Of a stretch of DNA of 64,000 nucleotides, positions 1 through 9,036 are shown piece after piece (position 1 is the first letter of the stretch; every line of letters begins with the position of its first letter). Below the pieces are notes generated by a model. The model saw nothing but the letters and a program-made list of their open reading frames with translations, was not told where the DNA came from and searched no databases. The DNA is from Actinomycetota bacterium (lineage in GTDB: Bacteria; Actinomycetota; Acidimicrobiia; IMCC26256; PALSA-610). Position numbers and translations under genes: made by a program. The stretch lies in assembly GCA_005773635.1 (NCBI GenBank), contig SXHN01000122.1, forward strand, positions 62,001 to 126,000. The letters are read 5' to 3'.

Positions 1-5
1 TGAAC

Positions 6-1277
6 ATGCTTGAACGCTCTGCTCGAATCATTGATGGCGACGAGCCAATGACAATGCACGGCCTGATGTCGGGGTCGCAAGGCGAGCTCCACGAAGTTGC
101 CGACGGGGTCGCGCTCATCGATGCCTTTTCCAACGTGATTGCATTCTCAACGGATCGCGGCTTGACCCTTTTCGATGTGTCGCATGAACTCTTCGCACCG
201 ACCGTCTTGAAATCGTTGCGAGAGTGGACCCAACAACGAGTCGATACCGCCGTGTACACCCACGGCCACGTGGATCACGTGACCGGTTCGAAAGTTTTCG
301 AGGCCGAGGCTGCAGTGGGAAGCACCGGTCACATCAACTTCGTCGGCCATGAAGCCGTCGCGCAACGGTTCGATCGCTATCAGCTGACCAACGGCTACAA
401 CGGTCACATCAACATGCGCCAGTTCCGCCTCCCCGAACCCGCGTTCCCGAGCGATTTTCGTTATCCCGATATCCAATACCGAGATCATCACCTGCTCGAC
501 GTAGGCGGCACGCATTTCGAACTTCATCACGCCCGCGGCGAGACCGACGATCACACCTGGGCATGGGTGCCCGACCAACGAGCAGTTTGCGTCGGAGACT
601 TGTTCATCTGGCAATTCCCGAACGCAGGAAATCCACAAAAAGTGCAACGCTACGCATGGGATTGGGCCGTGGCATTGCGGGCCATGGCCGCGCTCGATCC
701 GGAACTATTGCTGCCCGCACACGGCCCGGCAGTCGGCGGCGCTCACTACGTCAACAGCGTGTTGATCGACACTGCAACTGCCCTCGAATCGCTGCACACG
801 CAAGTGCTCGAACTCATGAATCAAGGTGCGCGCTTAATCGACGTCGTTCACAGTGTTCGGCTTCCAGAGTCGCTGGCGGGCAAGCCCTACCTGCAGCCGA
901 CCTACGACGAACCCGAATTCGTCGTACGCAATCTGTGGCGACTCTACGGCGGTTGGTACGACGGCAACCCCGCGAACCTCAAACCAGCCAACGACGTAGC
1001 AATCGCCACGGAAACCGCAGCACTGTGTGGAGGCGCAATGGCGCTCGCCACGAAGGCGGAATCATTGGTAAACACCGACTTGCGACTCGCCTGCCACTTC
1101 GCCGAGCTCGCGGTACTCGCAGAACCCGACAACGTTCGCGTGCATCAGGTACGCGCCGCCGTCTACGAGACTCGGCGCGACCAAGAGCGGTCATTCATGG
1201 CGAGCGGGATCTACCGCACCGCAGCACGTGACTCGCGACAACGATTGCGGGAACTCGGCGCCAATGATGCATCTTGA
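6..1277 (+). CDS. MBL-fold hydrolase, alkyl-sulfatase-like
   Basis: A 423-residue metallo-beta-lactamase-fold protein. The zinc-binding signature THGHVDH lies near residues 85-91, and further metal ligands are plausible in the HARGETDDH stretch and in LLPAHGP. After the MBL domain comes an alpha-helical region rich in Ala and Glu (about residues 310-420) that resembles the dimerisation domain of alkyl-sulfatase-type enzymes. By family knowledge it would hydrolyse a sulfate or other ester with two zinc ions; the substrate is not visible. The ATG at position 6 has little upstream context, and ATG codons at 48 and 54 are alternative starts. A Gfo/Idh/MocA oxidoreductase follows on the same strand after 57 bases. 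Confidence 0.8.
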   Translation: MLERSARIIDGDEPMTMHGLMSGSQGELHEVADGVALIDAFSNVIAFSTDRGLTLFDVSHELFAPTVLKSLREWTQQRVDTAVYTHGHVDHVTGSKVFEAEAAVGSTGHINFVGHEAVAQRFDRYQLTNGYNGHINMRQFRLPEPAFPSDFRYPDIQYRDHHLLDVGGTHFELHHARGETDDHTWAWVPDQRAVCVGDLFIWQFPNAGNPQKVQRYAWDWAVALRAMAALDPELLLPAHGPAVGGAHYVNSVLIDTATALESLHTQVLELMNQGARLIDVVHSVRLPESLAGKPYLQPTYDEPEFVVRNLWRLYGGWYDGNPANLKPANDVAIATETAALCGGAMALATKAESLVNTDLRLACHFAELAVLAEPDNVRVHQVRAAVYETRRDQERSFMASGIYRTAARDSRQRLRELGANDAS

Positions 1278-1334
1278 CGCACGGCAGGGATTCACAGTTA
1301 GCTAGTAACGACGCCTAGCGAAACTCGGTGACGA

Positions 1335-2477
1335 ATGGATCGCGTACGCATTGGAATTCTCGGCGCGGGCAACATCGCCCCGCTCAACGTTGCGGCATAT
1401 CTCGCCCATCCGCGTTGTGATGTGCTTGCGGTGTGCGACAACCGCGAAGAAAAAGCACAGGCGGCGGCCACCAACTGGGGAGTACCGAAGGTGTATACCG
1501 ACATCGACGAAATGCTCGCCGATGATGATCTCGACGCCATTGAAATACTCACTCCCACCATGCTGCACAAAGAACACGTGCTCGCAGCGTTGAGTGCGGG
1601 CAGACACGTCAGCGTGCAAAAGCCGATTGCCAACACCGTTTCTGACGGCATGGAGATGGCAGCAGCCGCGTTAGCTTCGGGCAGAACGTTGCGCATCTCA
1701 GAGTGCAACTTCGGCTACCCGCCACTCGTGAAAGCCAAACAACTCGTAACGCAGGGCGCGATCGGGCATCCCACAATGTGCCGCATCAAGACGGTCGTTG
1801 GAAAAACCGATACGGCATTCCAAAACGGGCTCGATCCGTCTGGTTACACCTGGCGCTTCAACGATCAAAGCCCCGGCGGACATCTCTTCGACGACATGGT
1901 GCACAAATACGGCACCGCGCTGTGGCTTTTCGATCAAGACATCACAAGCGTGCAAGCAATCGTGCGCCAAGCCCCAGCGTTCTTCGAAGCACCCACGGCC
2001 GCGATCTGGGAATACGAACGCGACAGCTTGCTCGGCATGATGGAAGTCACATATGCCCCCAACATGAATATGCGTAGCAGTTTCTACGGCGCCGATGAAT
2101 TCTTCGAGATCCAAGGCACCGACGGATTCATTTGGGTGACGCGCTGCACCGGCGAGATGCTCGACCTCGCGCCGCTCATCGTGTACCACCCCGACGGCAG
2201 CACCACGGAGTACCCCGATATCGAGTCGCGTTGGGATTCGGGCTTCAACCACAGCGGCACGGCATTTATTGACGCGCTGCTCGATGGCACGCCCGACCCT
2301 GAGATGACACCCGATATGGCGATCAAAACATTGCAATTTTGCTTCGCCGTGTACCAAGCAAGCATCGAACGCGGCCCCGTCGACCCTCGCACAATTACTG
2401 GCAGCGCCTCACCACCGTGGTGGCCACCCGACCTTTCGAACTATTTCAACGACATGAAGGAATACGGCTCGCGTTAG
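1335..2477 (+). CDS. Gfo/Idh/MocA family oxidoreductase
   Basis: A 380-residue NAD(P)-dependent dehydrogenase of the Gfo/Idh/MocA family. The N-terminal Rossmann fold starts with GILGAGNIAP, and the family motif around the catalytic Lys appears as QKPIANTVSDG near residue 96. The C-terminal half is the alpha/beta substrate domain typical of sugar or inositol dehydrogenases. The length is normal for the family. The specific sugar or cyclitol cannot be read from the sequence. It follows the MBL-fold gene and converges on the DUF3499 gene, with about 30 bases between the two stop codons. Confidence 0.85.
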   Translation: MDRVRIGILGAGNIAPLNVAAYLAHPRCDVLAVCDNREEKAQAAATNWGVPKVYTDIDEMLADDDLDAIEILTPTMLHKEHVLAALSAGRHVSVQKPIANTVSDGMEMAAAALASGRTLRISECNFGYPPLVKAKQLVTQGAIGHPTMCRIKTVVGKTDTAFQNGLDPSGYTWRFNDQSPGGHLFDDMVHKYGTALWLFDQDITSVQAIVRQAPAFFEAPTAAIWEYERDSLLGMMEVTYAPNMNMRSSFYGADEFFEIQGTDGFIWVTRCTGEMLDLAPLIVYHPDGSTTEYPDIESRWDSGFNHSGTAFIDALLDGTPDPEMTPDMAIKTLQFCFAVYQASIERGPVDPRTITGSASPPWWPPDLSNYFNDMKEYGSR

Positions 2478-2508
2478 TCGCGGCGCCGACACTGCACTGT
2501 CATCAATC

Positions 2509-3183
2509 TCAATCGGTTGATCGGTTGCCAGCAGCTTCGCTCGAATCGTCACTGGCATCGTCGCTGGCATCGTCAGGGGAATCTCCACTGGGGCGAGCGT
2601 GGTTGAATGCGCGCGCAAGCAATGGGGTCGATGCATCGAGCACGTCGCCCAAATCTTCATCGGTGGCGTATCGCGGCATCCACGAAGTTGGTTCATCCGC
2701 CGGCGTTTCGACCGCGGGTTCAACAACGGCGGTTTCCGCAACCGCGGGTGCCGCAACTGCAGCCCGCGGCGCGTCGACTGAGTTCGCGGTAGTGGCGGGT
2801 GCCTCAAAGAGATTCGGCACTTCGTGCCAACGCTTTTTCGCGGCTGGCTTACGCTTCTTCTTGGCCGGCTCACGGGCGGGCAACAGGTCATCCGAGGCAC
2901 TCGCCGCAGTCGCCGGTTCGCCAGTCACCAGTGCCGCAGCCGGCCCATTAGGGTCTGCAATGGGCACCGCGACGTCGACACTCACGACTCGATGATCAAT
3001 GCGTTCCCAATTCTTGGGAGGGGCCATCCCATCGGCGTGGCGCGTGCACAAATCACCGGCGCGCGGCATGCCATCTTCGATTGGATTGAGCCACACAACG
3101 CAACGGGTCGCATCGAAACTGAACGTTGCGGTGGCGACCGCGTTGCACCCTGGGCGCCCGCAGTGCCTACGCATGACGCGCAT
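2509..3183 (-). CDS. DUF3499 family protein
   Basis: A 224-residue protein when started at the ATG at 3183 (MRVMRRHCGRPGCN). The ORF-track start at 3276 adds 31 residues that run through a dispersed repeat and is unlikely. The N-terminal 60 residues carry the CGRPGC and CTRHAD cysteine/histidine pattern with a following WERID segment, as in the actinobacterial DUF3499 family; they may bind zinc. The rest is a low-complexity Ala/Pro/Glu tail containing a basic KKKRKPAAKKR patch, so a nucleic-acid role is possible but unproven. It is divergent from the VOC gene. Function unknown. Confidence 0.75.
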   Translation of the reverse strand: MRVMRRHCGRPGCNAVATATFSFDATRCVVWLNPIEDGMPRAGDLCTRHADGMAPPKNWERIDHRVVSVDVAVPIADPNGPAAALVTGEPATAASASDDLLPAREPAKKKRKPAAKKRWHEVPNLFEAPATTANSVDAPRAAVAAPAVAETAVVEPAVETPADEPTSWMPRYATDEDLGDVLDASTPLLARAFNHARPSGDSPDDASDDASDDSSEAAGNRSTD

Positions 3184-3202
3184 AGTAGTTGACAGAGTCG
3201 CC

Positions 3203-3250
3203 GCTTCTGATCCGCTGCGACGGCCCAGACGGGCGTTCCCACGCGCGCAA
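3203..3250 (-). repeat. 48-bp dispersed repeat, copy A
   Basis: Read on the minus strand, this stretch matches 42 of 48 positions of the sequence at 6072-6119 on the plus strand (hand alignment, no gaps). This copy has an imperfect hairpin centred on ACGCCC/GGGC. It lies between divergent genes, 20 nt before the DUF3499 start codon. It could be a REP-like element or a shared regulatory leader. Confidence 0.7.
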
Positions 3251-3274
3251 AGACGCGTGTGCGAGGATCGCGCC

Positions 3275-3724
3275 ATGGCAACCGGAGCGGTGTGGAATCA
3301 CCTGGGGCAATGTGTCGGCGATCTTGAACGATCTCGCCGCTTCTACGAAGAAGTCTTAGGGTTTACGTTTTGGCGCCAAATCGCGCCTCCCGACGAGAAT
3401 TCCGCGCGGCTGCTCGGCCTCGACGGAGCCCTCGGCATGACCGCCTGCTATTTGCGACACGGCAGTTTCGTACTTGAACTTCTGCACTTCAGCGCACCCG
3501 AACGCCATCACACGGCAGTTCGACGTTCCATCGACGAACCGGGTCTCACGCATATCTCGCTGTCATGCGACATCGAATCCGTCTGCGCACGGGTCAGCGA
3601 CTTTGGCGGTGAAGTGCTTCACGACACCAATATCGGCGTCGCAGTGTTCATCCGCGACCCCGACGGCCAACTTGTGGAACTGCTTCCTCTGTCGTACGCC
3701 GAGTACGTGGCGACCGTCGAGTGA
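3275..3724 (+). CDS. VOC/glyoxalase superfamily protein
   Basis: A 149-residue single-subunit vicinal-oxygen-chelate protein when started at the ATG at 3275 (MATGAVWNHLGQCVGDL); the longer ORF-track start at 2999 overlaps the divergent DUF3499 gene and is rejected. Two beta-alpha-beta-beta-beta modules are visible: residues 5-70 with FYEEVLGF, and residues 80-145 ending in FIRDPDGQLVEL, the classic second-module motif with a metal-ligand Glu. Family members include lyases, dioxygenases and epimerases. Its TGA overlaps the GTG start of thrB by 4 bases, so the two are probably co-translated. Confidence 0.8.
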   Translation: MATGAVWNHLGQCVGDLERSRRFYEEVLGFTFWRQIAPPDENSARLLGLDGALGMTACYLRHGSFVLELLHFSAPERHHTAVRRSIDEPGLTHISLSCDIESVCARVSDFGGEVLHDTNIGVAVFIRDPDGQLVELLPLSYAEYVATVE

Positions 3725-4554
3725 GCCTCACCGTCCGGGTGCCCGCGAGCACCGCGAATCTTGGACCGGGCTTCGACACATTAGGGATGGCGCTTTCGCA
3801 GTACCTCGACTTCACCTTCGAGCCCGTTCCATCTCCGGCTATCAACGATGTTGGCGCTACCAACGACGAACACCATCTCGCCATCAGAACCTTTCGCGGC
3901 GCAGGAGGGACTGGGCCAGCTTCAGTGCGAGCATCTTTTCCTGGCGGACGCGGCATGGGGTTCTCGGGCGCAGCACGCGTCGCTGGGATCATTGCGGCTG
4001 AGCTTCAGCGTGGCGAGAGTCTCGACGATGCACGCACCACTGCGCTCGTCAGCGCCGGAGAACTCGAAGGCCACACCGACAATGTCGCAGCAAGTGTGTT
4101 CGGTGGGGTGATGGCTACGGCAGGAACAACCGTTGTGAAAATTCCGCTGGGCTTCGACCCCGCGGTCGTCGTGTGGGTGCCAACAACCGAAACCTCGACA
4201 AAAAAGTCGCGCACATCGTTACCGAGCCATGTGGCTTTCGAAGATGCGATCTTCAACGTCGGTCGGGCAGCAACGCTCGTCGCCGCGTTCGCGGCCGGCG
4301 ACACTGACGCATTGAGAGCGGCCAGCGAAGACCGACTGCATCAGGCGCAAAGGTTTGCCCACGTACCAGAAAGTGAAGCCGCGTACCTTTCACTGCTCGC
4401 CGCGGGTGCCTGGTGCGCTTGGCTTTCAGGGTCGGGGCCGAGCATTGCCGCACTGTGCGCACCCCACTCAGTAGATGACATGATTGCCATCCTGCCAGCG
4501 ACCGGACGCTGTGTGAGTGCCACCATCGACACCGAAGGAACAAGACTGCTATGA
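3721..4554 (+). CDS. thrB: Homoserine kinase, GHMP family
   Basis: A 277-residue GHMP kinase that would phosphorylate homoserine for threonine synthesis. Motif 1 is VPASTANLGPGFDTLG at residues 6-21, the ATP-binding motif 2 region is PGGRGMGFSGAARVAG near residues 76-91, and the C-terminal glycine motif LSGSGPSIAAL is near residue 236. The GTG start overlaps the VOC stop. Motif 2 has GFSGAA where most members have GSSAAA. It is slightly short for ThrB (usually about 300), and thrA and thrC are not adjacent, so a related GHMP kinase is a less likely alternative. Confidence 0.8.
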   Translation: MSLTVRVPASTANLGPGFDTLGMALSQYLDFTFEPVPSPAINDVGATNDEHHLAIRTFRGAGGTGPASVRASFPGGRGMGFSGAARVAGIIAAELQRGESLDDARTTALVSAGELEGHTDNVAASVFGGVMATAGTTVVKIPLGFDPAVVVWVPTTETSTKKSRTSLPSHVAFEDAIFNVGRAATLVAAFAAGDTDALRAASEDRLHQAQRFAHVPESEAAYLSLLAAGAWCAWLSGSGPSIAALCAPHSVDDMIAILPATGRCVSATIDTEGTRLL

Positions 4555-4567
4555 AACGCCAAGCCTC

Positions 4568-5323
4568 GTGAAACTCGAAGGTAAGCACGTTGTCGTTACG
4601 GGCGCGGCAAGTGGCATTGGAGCGTCGCTCGTCGAACGATTCACGAAAGAAGGTGCCGTCGTGGTCGGCGCAGATCTTGCGACGACAAACATTTCGTGTG
4701 GCGACGCTGTCGCCTGCAACGTTGCAAGCGATGATCAAGTACGTGACCTCATTGATGGCGCCGAGTCGCGAAACGGACCAATCGATCTGTTTTGTTCCAA
4801 CGCCGGGATCTTGGGTGGTTTCGGCGCCGTGGAACTCAGTGACGACGACTGGCAACAGGTCATCGACGTCAATTTGATGGCGCACGTGCGCGCGGCTCGC
4901 CACCTAGTGCCACGAATGTTGGAGCGGGGCGGCGGCTATCTCTTACAGACGGCATCGGCAGCGGGGTTGCTCACACAAATCGGGTTGGCGCCGTATTCGG
5001 TGACGAAGCACGGAGCCATCGCATTCGCCGAGTGGCTGTCGATCACCTACGGCGACCGTGGCTTGAAAGTTTCGGTGTTGTGTCCCCAAGCGGTGCGCAC
5101 TGGGATGACCGCGGGGACCGATGACGGTGGTGTCGCTGGCGTCGATGGGATGTTGGAACCCGACGTCGTGGCTGATTCGGTCGTGAACGGCCTCGCTCAT
5201 GAACAGTTCTTGATTTTGCCGCATGCCGAGGTGGCCGAATATTTCAAGCGCAAAGCCAACGATTATGACCGATGGATCCGTGGCATGCGCCGACTGCAAT
5301 CCCACTTCCCGAACGGCGCGTAG
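4568..5323 (+). CDS. Short-chain dehydrogenase/reductase
   Basis: A 251-residue classical SDR. The Rossmann motif TGAASGIG lies at residues 10-17, the NAG motif appears in CSNAGILGG, and the catalytic triad fits Ser in TASAA with YSVTK. The GTG at 4568 (MKLEGKHVVVTG) is chosen because it gives the usual SDR N-terminus; the track start at 4517 lies inside thrB. The substrate is unknown. It starts 13 bases after thrB ends and converges on the DsbA-like gene with only 25 bases between stops. Confidence 0.85.
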   Translation: MKLEGKHVVVTGAASGIGASLVERFTKEGAVVVGADLATTNISCGDAVACNVASDDQVRDLIDGAESRNGPIDLFCSNAGILGGFGAVELSDDDWQQVIDVNLMAHVRAARHLVPRMLERGGGYLLQTASAAGLLTQIGLAPYSVTKHGAIAFAEWLSITYGDRGLKVSVLCPQAVRTGMTAGTDDGGVAGVDGMLEPDVVADSVVNGLAHEQFLILPHAEVAEYFKRKANDYDRWIRGMRRLQSHFPNGA

Positions 5324-5348
5324 CACGACAACCGCGCTAAGTCCGGCG

Positions 5349-6035
5349 TTACACCTCGAGATCAAGACTCGTTTCGAGTTGCGGAATGCTGCGCAACGAT
5401 CGCTTCAACTCCGCGAACCCATGCATGGTTGCGATTTCCCAGATCGCGTTCCATAGCGGAACTGCACGTTCCTTCGGCGGCACCTCGGCGATCACCGGAC
5501 CGAAGAACGAGAACAGTTCGCCGTCGCGGTTGAAACTGATAATGGGCGTGCCAAGGTTGTTACCAGTCCGCCGTAAGGCCTCATCTCGTTCGGCGCGCAA
5601 CACCACATCCCAGCTTTCGTTGTTCGCTTCGCCGATGTACTCATCGGCAACGCCAACGCTGCGCAGGTAATCGGGGAAGCCCTCTTCCCAATGGTCGGTG
5701 AGCTCCTTGCGCCGCCGTCGTACGTGCACATCGCCGCCGAACTGCGTATACAGCGCTCCCATTGGCTCAATGCCCTCTTGATCGCGTATTGCAGCGGCCA
5801 CCCTCAACAATTTCAGCCCCGAGCCATGACCAGCGATGTAGCGGTCGGGGAAATCCGTGTCGTAGTTCTTGTGTTCGTTCAGCAACCGCAAGCAAATGAA
5901 CCGCCAGTTCACGGTTAACCCCGTCTGCTTCGACACCTCCACAACCCAGCGCGATGTGAGCCACGCCCAAGGACACACTGGATCCCAAAAAAACTCGACA
6001 TCAGTCTCGGGCGGTGCGGCCACGGTTGCAGTCAT
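5349..6035 (-). CDS. DsbA-like protein of the Rv2466c type
   Basis: A 228-residue thioredoxin-fold protein with an all-helical insertion, similar in layout to mycobacterial Rv2466c (a mycothiol-dependent reductase): an N-terminal DPVCPWAW active-site segment near residue 20, the SRWVVEV helix, and a C-terminal GTPIISF cis-Pro strand followed by FFGPVI. Rv2466c has CPWC; here the second Cys is Ala, so only the nucleophilic Cys remains. A monothiol mechanism using a low-molecular-weight thiol, or an isomerase-like role as in HCCA isomerases, would fit. There is no signal peptide, so it is cytoplasmic. Confidence 0.75.
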   Translation of the reverse strand: MTATVAAPPETDVEFFWDPVCPWAWLTSRWVVEVSKQTGLTVNWRFICLRLLNEHKNYDTDFPDRYIAGHGSGLKLLRVAAAIRDQEGIEPMGALYTQFGGDVHVRRRRKELTDHWEEGFPDYLRSVGVADEYIGEANNESWDVVLRAERDEALRRTGNNLGTPIISFNRDGELFSFFGPVIAEVPPKERAVPLWNAIWEIATMHGFAELKRSLRSIPQLETSLDLEV

Positions 6036-6071
6036 GACGACACGCTACGCCCAGGCCCTCCCATTCCGCTT

Positions 6072-6119
6072 TTGCGCGCGTGGGAGCGCCCATTTGGGCG
6101 CTCCCAGCGGATCAGAAGC
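6072..6119 (+). repeat. 48-bp dispersed repeat, copy B, with perfect hairpin
   Basis: This copy contains a perfect 12-bp inverted repeat, TGGGAGCGCCCA (6081-6092) and TGGGCGCTCCCA (6095-6106), separated by two bases. It matches the minus strand of 3203-3250 at 42 of 48 positions. It sits between the divergent DsbA-like and M20 genes, 25 nt before the M20 start codon. Confidence 0.75.
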
Positions 6120-6143
6120 TGAGTGGGCCGGTAAGAATGGGAG

Positions 6144-7565
6144 ATGACGGGAGCTTTTGATCGTTCGGCGATTGCAGCAGTTATCGAGACGGCACGGGCT
6201 GCGCTGCCAGACACGCAACGAGATCTCGAAGCACTCGCCCGGATCCCAAGTATTGGTGCCGACCCTGCGCACGCACGCGACGTCGTCAGAAGTGCCGAGC
6301 TCACAATCGCGATCTTGCAGGAACACGGCCTCGAGAATGTTCGAATGCTCGATCTCGACGGTGCGCACCCAAGCGTCTTAGGCGAATGGATGCACGCCGA
6401 CAACCCGGATGCGCCAACAGTCTTGCTCTACGCGCACCACGATGTGCAACCGCCCGGAGTCGTCGCCAACTGGACAAGCGATCCATTTGAACCCGTTGAG
6501 CGTAACGGTCGGCTATATGCCCGCGGCGTCTGCGACGACAAGGCTGGCGTATTGGCACATGCCGCAGCCGTCAAAGCCTGGCTGGATACACACGGCACGC
6601 TGCCATGCAACGTCAAAGTCTTCATCGAAGGCGAAGAAGAAAGCGGCTCTCCCAACCTGGAACGTTTCCTCACGACGTACAGCGAAGATCTTCGGGCTGA
6701 TGTCTTTGTGTTAGCAGACGCAGGCCAATGGAAGGTCGGCGAACCGGCCATCACATATATGTTGCGCGGCCTCGCCACAATCGACGTCACCCTTCGCGCC
6801 CTCGACGGCCCAGTGCATTCGGGCATTTTCGGAGGCGCAGTTCCCGACCCAACAGTCAGCCTGGCCAAACTCATCGCATCCATGGTCGACGAACACCTCG
6901 ATGTTGCGATCACCGGGTTCGGTGACGACGTGCGGTCACTCACCAACACGGAACGTCAACGCATCCTCGATCTTGGTTCATCCGCGGAGTCGTATCTGCG
7001 TGCCGCCGGAGCACGACCGGGAGTGCTGCCTGCGGGTGATCCAGCGATCAACGTGTTCGAACGAGTGTGGGCACGTCCGAACCTCACCGTGATCGGCTTC
7101 GATTCACATCCACTCGCCGGCAGTTCCAATCAAATCGTGGCAGCAGCCACCGCTCGGTTGAGCTTCCGACTCGCAGCAGGCCAAGACCCACAACGGGCCT
7201 GCGACGCCATCACTACACATATATATGCACACGTTCCATGCGGCCTGGAAACCACCGTCGTGGTCCACGAAGCAGTGCCAGCCTGGACAACCAATCCAGT
7301 CGGGCCCGCCTTCGAAGCCTGCGAACGCGCGCTCACGGCTGGCTTCGCAAAGGCCCCGGTCGCAGCAGGTATGGGCGGGTCGGTTCCCTTCGTGGGGCCG
7401 TTTGTCAACGCATTCGGCGGTATCCCGGCCCTGCTGATCGGCCCCGAAGACCCCCACTCACACGCACACGGCGAAGACGAAAGCCTGCACCTCGACGACT
7501 GGCGCAAACTCATCGAAAGCGAAATCCACCTTCTCGCCGAGTTGGCATTGACGCCGCTTCGCTAG
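6144..7565 (+). CDS. M20 family dipeptidase/metallopeptidase
   Basis: A 473-residue zinc peptidase of the M20 (CNDP/ArgE/DapE) clan. The metal site is visible as LLYAHHDVQPP (first His and Asp near residue 95), RGVCDDKAG, and the catalytic GEEESGS near residue 165; the lid/dimerisation domain fits residues 205-365; a final metal His lies in HSHAHGEDE near the end. Family members hydrolyse di- and tripeptides in the cytoplasm. A TAAGAAT hexamer-like -10 sits only about 6 bases before the ATG, which suggests a leaderless transcript, though the GGGAG just before the ATG could also act as a ribosome site. Confidence 0.88.
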   Translation: MTGAFDRSAIAAVIETARAALPDTQRDLEALARIPSIGADPAHARDVVRSAELTIAILQEHGLENVRMLDLDGAHPSVLGEWMHADNPDAPTVLLYAHHDVQPPGVVANWTSDPFEPVERNGRLYARGVCDDKAGVLAHAAAVKAWLDTHGTLPCNVKVFIEGEEESGSPNLERFLTTYSEDLRADVFVLADAGQWKVGEPAITYMLRGLATIDVTLRALDGPVHSGIFGGAVPDPTVSLAKLIASMVDEHLDVAITGFGDDVRSLTNTERQRILDLGSSAESYLRAAGARPGVLPAGDPAINVFERVWARPNLTVIGFDSHPLAGSSNQIVAAATARLSFRLAAGQDPQRACDAITTHIYAHVPCGLETTVVVHEAVPAWTTNPVGPAFEACERALTAGFAKAPVAAGMGGSVPFVGPFVNAFGGIPALLIGPEDPHSHAHGEDESLHLDDWRKLIESEIHLLAELALTPLR

Positions 7566-7593
7566 ATACCGGCCGCTTGGGCGGCATCTCGAT

Positions 7594-9036
7594 TCAGCGC
7601 AACGAGTGTCGCAACACTGACCCCGCCGCGTTCCATCCGCACATACCGTGCACACCTGGCCCCGGCGGCGTCGACGCCGAACAGAGGTATACGCCTTCAA
7701 TCGGGGTGCGGTACGGGTCGAATGAAGGTCGACCCGTAGGGCGAAACAGCAACTGCATGCCATCGCTCGCTCCCCCGCTGAAATCGCCCCCATGCAGATT
7801 CGGATTGCCGGCCTCAAGCTCGGCAGGTCCGAGCACGCGACGCGCTTCCACGACCTCTGCGAAACCAGGAGCGAATCGCTCGATTTGAGCTTCAAGGTTG
7901 GTGAGCAGTTCGGATCGTCGTTCGCGAAGATCGATTCCCTGAGGCACATGGCAGTAGGCCCACGCTGTATGCATCCCCGTTGGCGCTCGGGTCGGATCTG
8001 CGACCGACGGCTGCCCGACGAGCACAAACGGCCGCTGCGCAACCTGCCCTGCGGCAACCGCGGCTTCGGCGGCGGCAATCTCAAGCATTGTTCCACCCAG
8101 ATGCAATGTGCCGGCCAAGCGACAATCTGGCGAGGCCCAAGGGATCGGTTCTCGGAGCGCGTAATCAACTTTGAACGCGCCCGCTCCGTGTCGAAAACTC
8201 AATAGACGCCGACGGTATCGAGCATCTAGCTCCTCACCGCAGATGTCGCTGAGAATTCTCGGGCTCACGTCGAACAACGTTGCGCGGGCGCGAGGCAGCT
8301 CCGAAAGCGAGGTGACACGATGTCCCGTGACAACCGTTCCACTGTGTTCCTCAATGACACGAACCAAAGTATCTGCGATTGCCTGCGACCCGCCGCGAGC
8401 CACAGGCCAACCCACCACGCCAGCGGCGGCACCCAACATCAAACCCGCGCCGCTGGTCTGCAACCGTTCCAACGGCACCGCGCTGTGCGCGGCCAAGCCT
8501 GCAAATAGCGCCCGCGCCGCGCCGCCATCAAAACTTGACGCAACTTTGATCGCCGGCCGCAATCCCTGGACCCCGAAACGCGCCAGCGCGAACGGGTGAG
8601 GAGGCACCCGAACCACCGGAGCAAACGTCGCGGCCACCAACTTCTCCCAGTCACCGGCGATCACATCGAAGCGACGCTTCCATCGCCTCCCATCCGGTCC
8701 GAGCGACGCGACCGTGCGTTGCGGATCACGATCGAGCACGGCGGCACGCTCGCCTCCCAGCGGGTGCGCGAGTGCGATCGGCGCGTGCACAAACTCAAGG
8801 CCGCGCTCGGTGAGTGCGAGCGCGCGGAATGCAGGCGATGCCGCGCCGAACGGATGGACGCTTGAGCAATGATCGAGCCGAAATCCAGGCCACACCGAAG
8901 TGTCCGTTCGCGTTCCGCCCCCGATTTCATTGGCGTTTTCAAACACGCACACCGAGTAGCCGGCCGTGGCAAGTCGCGCCGCCGCGGTCAAGCCGTTGGG
9001 CCCAGCACCCACCACAACAACATCAAACTGACGCAT
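7594..9036 (-). CDS. NAD(P)/FAD-dependent oxidoreductase, phytoene-desaturase-like
   Basis: A 480-residue flavoprotein. The N-terminal dinucleotide motif VVVGAGPNGLTAAARLA and the adjoining ENANEIGGGTRT are typical of the carotenoid desaturase/amine oxidase superfamily; the C-terminal FAD-contact segment is EGVYLCSASTPPGPGVHGMCG. Such proteins act on carotenoids, retinoids or other isoprenoids, but no crt genes are adjacent, so the substrate is unknown. It is convergent with the M20 gene and divergent from the secreted GYWL-repeat gene. Confidence 0.85.
   Translation of the reverse strand: MRQFDVVVVGAGPNGLTAAARLATAGYSVCVFENANEIGGGTRTDTSVWPGFRLDHCSSVHPFGAASPAFRALALTERGLEFVHAPIALAHPLGGERAAVLDRDPQRTVASLGPDGRRWKRRFDVIAGDWEKLVAATFAPVVRVPPHPFALARFGVQGLRPAIKVASSFDGGAARALFAGLAAHSAVPLERLQTSGAGLMLGAAAGVVGWPVARGGSQAIADTLVRVIEEHSGTVVTGHRVTSLSELPRARATLFDVSPRILSDICGEELDARYRRRLLSFRHGAGAFKVDYALREPIPWASPDCRLAGTLHLGGTMLEIAAAEAAVAAGQVAQRPFVLVGQPSVADPTRAPTGMHTAWAYCHVPQGIDLRERRSELLTNLEAQIERFAPGFAEVVEARRVLGPAELEAGNPNLHGGDFSGGASDGMQLLFRPTGRPSFDPYRTPIEGVYLCSASTPPGPGVHGMCGWNAAGSVLRHSLR

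Noticed and set aside
2339-2995. 218-aa plus-strand ORF
   Set aside because: It is antisense to DUF3499 and consists of Ala/Ser-rich low-complexity sequence.
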